This document shows positions 61,948 through 64,000 of a stretch of 64,000 nt of DNA, one piece after another. Location of the stretch: NCBI GenBank assembly GCA_963780715.1, contig CAWADK010000006.1:62001-126000 (forward strand), in the 5' to 3' direction. The position numbers were made by a program, and so were the translations under genes. Numbering within the stretch: the stretch's first letter is position 1; every line of letters begins with the position of its first letter. The stretch comes from JALORV01 sp963780715. Its GTDB lineage: Bacteria; Pseudomonadota; Gammaproteobacteria; Burkholderiales; Burkholderiaceae_F. The notes beneath the pieces were generated by a model. The model was given only the letters and a program-made list of their open reading frames with translations. It was not told the DNA's origin and searched no databases.

Positions 61948-63080
61948 ACGTCGGCCAGGCGTTCGGCCTCGCACCCTACGCCGCAGACCCGGCGCATTCG
62001 CGCGGACGACAGCACGCCGAACCGCCGGCGCCCAATCGGACCGACTTTCAGCGTGACCGTGACCGCATCATCCATTGCACCGCCTTCCGGCGCCTCGAGT
62101 ACAAGACCCAGGTCTTCGTCAATCACGAGGGCGACCTCTTCAGAACGCGGTTGACCCACTCGCTCGAAGTGGCGCAGATCGGACGTGCGATCGCGCGCAC
62201 GCTGCGGCTGAACGAGGATCTCGTCGAGGCGGTGTCGCTGGCGCACGATCTCGGTCACACGCCGTTCGGCCACGCCGGGCAGGACGCGCTGGCCGAGTGC
62301 ATGCAGCCTCATGGCGGCTTCGAGCACAACCTGCAGTCGCTGCGTGTCGTCGACGAACTGGAGGAGCGCTACGGCGCTTTCAACGGACTGAACCTGACGT
62401 TCGAGTCGCGCGAAGGTATCTTGAAGCACTGCTCGCTCGAAAATGCGCGCAAGCTCGGCCCGCTCGGCGAGCGCTTCCTGTTCCGGCGCCAGCCCAGCCT
62501 TGAAGCGCAGATCGCCAATCTCGCGGACGAGATCGCCTACAACAATCACGACATCGACGATGGGCTGCGCTCGCAGCTGATCTCGCTGGAGCAACTGGAG
62601 GCCGTGCCGTTGTTCGCCCGGCATGCCGCCCCCGTCCGCGCACAGTTTCCCGGCATCGCCGAGCGCCGCATGATCCATGAAACCGTGCGCCGCATGATCA
62701 ACACGCTGATCGTCGACCTCACGGAGGAAAGCTCGCGCCGGATCGTCGCCGCGGCGCCGGCGTCGATTGAAGACGTGCGGCAGTCCGCGCCGCTGATCGC
62801 GTTCTCGTGGTCGCTGCGCGCCGAGGCCGACGAACTCAAGCGCTTCCTGCACGACAACCTCTACCGGCACTACCGCGTGATGCGCATGACGACCAAGGCG
62901 AAGCGAATCGTGCGCGAGCTGTTCGCCGCGTTCTACGACGAGCCGCGGCTGCTGCCGGTCGACCATCAGGCGCGTGCAGCGCAGGACAAGGCACGCGCGA
63001 TCGCCGACTACGTGGCGGGCATGACCGATCGCTACGCGATCCGCGAGCATCGCCGGCTGTATTCCGTCGGAGACGACTGA
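61944..63080 (+). CDS. dgt: dGTP triphosphohydrolase-like HD-domain protein
   Basis: A 378-residue metal-dependent HD phosphohydrolase expected to release triphosphate from deoxynucleoside triphosphates. RDRDRIIHCTAFRRLEYKTQV, THSLEVAQIGRAIAR and the HD signature LAHDLGHTPFGHAGQDAL carry the metal ligands; DEIAYNNHDIDDGLR follows. This is the shorter dGTPase-like type 2 form common next to aroB in betaproteobacteria. Translationally coupled to aroB. Confidence 0.94.
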   Translation: MNVGQAFGLAPYAADPAHSRGRQHAEPPAPNRTDFQRDRDRIIHCTAFRRLEYKTQVFVNHEGDLFRTRLTHSLEVAQIGRAIARTLRLNEDLVEAVSLAHDLGHTPFGHAGQDALAECMQPHGGFEHNLQSLRVVDELEERYGAFNGLNLTFESREGILKHCSLENARKLGPLGERFLFRRQPSLEAQIANLADEIAYNNHDIDDGLRSQLISLEQLEAVPLFARHAAPVRAQFPGIAERRMIHETVRRMINTLIVDLTEESSRRIVAAAPASIEDVRQSAPLIAFSWSLRAEADELKRFLHDNLYRHYRVMRMTTKAKRIVRELFAAFYDEPRLLPVDHQARAAQDKARAIADYVAGMTDRYAIREHRRLYSVGDD

Positions 63081-63089
63081 GCGCGACGG

Positions 63090-63794
63090 ATGGCGCGGCT
63101 GGCGCGGCTCTCGATCGGCGGATTCCCGCACCTGGTCCTGCTGCGTTCGGGGCCGCGAGCGCTCGTCGTCGATGATGTCGACGCCGAGCGCCTGCTGGCT
63201 GCGTTGCGCGAGTCCATGGGTGCGGGACATGTCGCCCTGCACGGATACGCGTTGATGCCGCACGCCCTGTGGCTGCTCGCGACGCCCGTCGATGCGCGCG
63301 CGCTCGGCTTGTCCCTGCAGGCTGTAGGCCGCCGCTATGTTCGCGCCTACAACGACCGCCACGCGGGACGCGGTGCGCTGTTCGATGGCCGCTACCGCGC
63401 GGCGATACTCGAACCGGAGTCCGCGTTTCTCGGTGCGCTGCAGTTCGTCGAGACCCAGCCGGTTCGCGCCGGGCTGGTCGCGGCGGCCGAGGACTATCGC
63501 TGGTCCAGCTTTCGCCATCACGCGGGCCTTGCCTCGGATCCGAGGCTGCAGGATCACACGCTCTACTGGGCGCTTGGCAACACACCTTTCGAGCGACAGG
63601 TCGCCTATCGTGCTGGCGTGCACGCCGGTCTTGCCCAGGCCGACGTTGCTCGCTTTGACAAGGCGTTGGCCGGCGGCTGGGTGGTCGGGTCCGATGCCTT
63701 TGTGCGCTCGCTTGCACCGCAATGCGCGCGACGTCCGGTACCGGGCCGCGCCGGCCGGCCGCGACGTCACGCCGCCCCAGCGCCGAACGCCTGA
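63090..63794 (+). CDS. catalytically degenerate REP-associated tyrosine transposase (RAYT) homologue
   Basis: A 234-residue protein starting MARLARLSIGGFPH and carrying GRRYVRAYNDRHAGRGALFDGRY and QPVRAGLVAAAEDYRWSSF, the hallmarks of MARLARL-type RAYT/Y1 transposases. Where active relatives have NHVHLL (the HUH metal site) this has PHALWLL, and where they have RYIELNPVRAG (catalytic Tyr) this has QFVETQPVRAG. Both HUH histidines and the tyrosine are therefore replaced, while the frame stays open to full length. It starts nine bases after dgt with no flanking inverted repeats seen, so it looks like a fixed chromosomal gene. A domesticated nucleic-acid-binding role is possible. The last 30 residues are Arg/Pro-rich. 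Confidence 0.85.
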   Translation: MARLARLSIGGFPHLVLLRSGPRALVVDDVDAERLLAALRESMGAGHVALHGYALMPHALWLLATPVDARALGLSLQAVGRRYVRAYNDRHAGRGALFDGRYRAAILEPESAFLGALQFVETQPVRAGLVAAAEDYRWSSFRHHAGLASDPRLQDHTLYWALGNTPFERQVAYRAGVHAGLAQADVARFDKALAGGWVVGSDAFVRSLAPQCARRPVPGRAGRPRRHAAPAPNA

Positions 63795-64000
63795 ACAATC
63801 TCGCCCGCGGCAGCGCGGGTGTTCGTGTGCATGGCGGGACGGCGGAAGCGGGTGGCGCCGCGTCGGCATCGGCAGAAGATCGCTGGCTGATGCGAGCGCC
63901 CACTACGCGCCGGGCATTTATCTGGCCTGAGTGCGGTATCTGGCTAACGGTGGGCTCGCACCACATCATGCGGACCAGGGTACGGCCCTTGTTATGTCCC
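63795..64000. other. right-end non-coding stretch
   Basis: These 206 bases after the RAYT-like gene hold a small hairpin-like CCCGCGGCAGCGCGGG (63803-63818) that could terminate the preceding transcript, although no T run follows. No gene start is recognised before the window ends. Confidence 0.4.

Noticed and set aside
63090..63794. RAYT-like gene as an active insertion sequence
   Set aside because: Catalytic residues are replaced, no terminal inverted or subterminal palindromes were seen, and it is packed nine bases after dgt.
38274..64000. Search for an integrated mobile island, CRISPR array or defence system in the non-ribosomal half
   Set aside because: No tandem spaced repeats, integrase, attachment-site duplication or restriction, toxin or nuclease clusters were seen; genes are core housekeeping types with even composition.

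Overview
The window is high-GC bacterial chromosome. Gene content and order indicate a betaproteobacterium, probably of or near Burkholderiales. The signs are the tRNA-Tyr/Gly/Thr-tufA and tRNA-Trp-secE-nusG clusters, infA sitting between secY and rpmJ, lysine/alanine-rich tails on S3 and L15, the pilMNOPQ-aroKB-dgt order, and MARLARL-type RAYT homologues. No plasmid, prophage, CRISPR or intact insertion sequence was found. 

Layout. 1-4.3 kb: the end of an EF-hand protein, an unknown membrane protein, then a LytS/LytTR-type two-component pair preceded by an orphan terminator and a promising direct-repeat operator, and a convergent GNAT acetyltransferase. 4.5-38.3 kb: an almost continuous translation/transcription superoperon. 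It comprises tRNAs, tufA, secE-nusG, rplKAJL-rpoBC, the str operon (rpsL-rpsG-fusA-tufB), S10 (rpsJ-rplC-D-W-B-rpsS-rplV-rpsC-rplP-rpmC-rpsQ), spc (rplN to rpmJ, with secY and infA) and alpha (rpsM-rpsK-rpsD-rpoA-rplQ). Several recognisable promoters, hairpins and leaders divide it, and an intrinsic terminator closes it after rplQ. 

38.4-52.4 kb is a mixed housekeeping region: an ABC-2 exporter pair coupled to cutA, hslR, a secreted protein whose signal peptide is frameshifted, corA, hemB and engB. A candidate plus-strand small RNA lies between hemB and engB. Then come cytochrome c4, guaC, msrPQ, lysA with lptM, cyaY, and a class A penicillin-binding protein. 52.8-63.1 kb: the type IV pilus assembly set pilMNOPQ, a downstream Ig-like lipoprotein gene broken by two single-base frameshifts, and the aroK-aroB-dgt run. 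The window ends with a RAYT/Y1-transposase homologue that has lost its HUH histidines and its catalytic tyrosine. 

Most of the window is conventional. The points most worth checking are: the structured intergenic RNA with a C-rich loop between hemB and engB; the putative LytTR operator plus the short-repeat sensor domain of its kinase; the catalytically dead RAYT homologue; and three apparent single-base insertions (two in the Ig-like lipoprotein, one in a signal peptide), which are either real decay or assembly errors.
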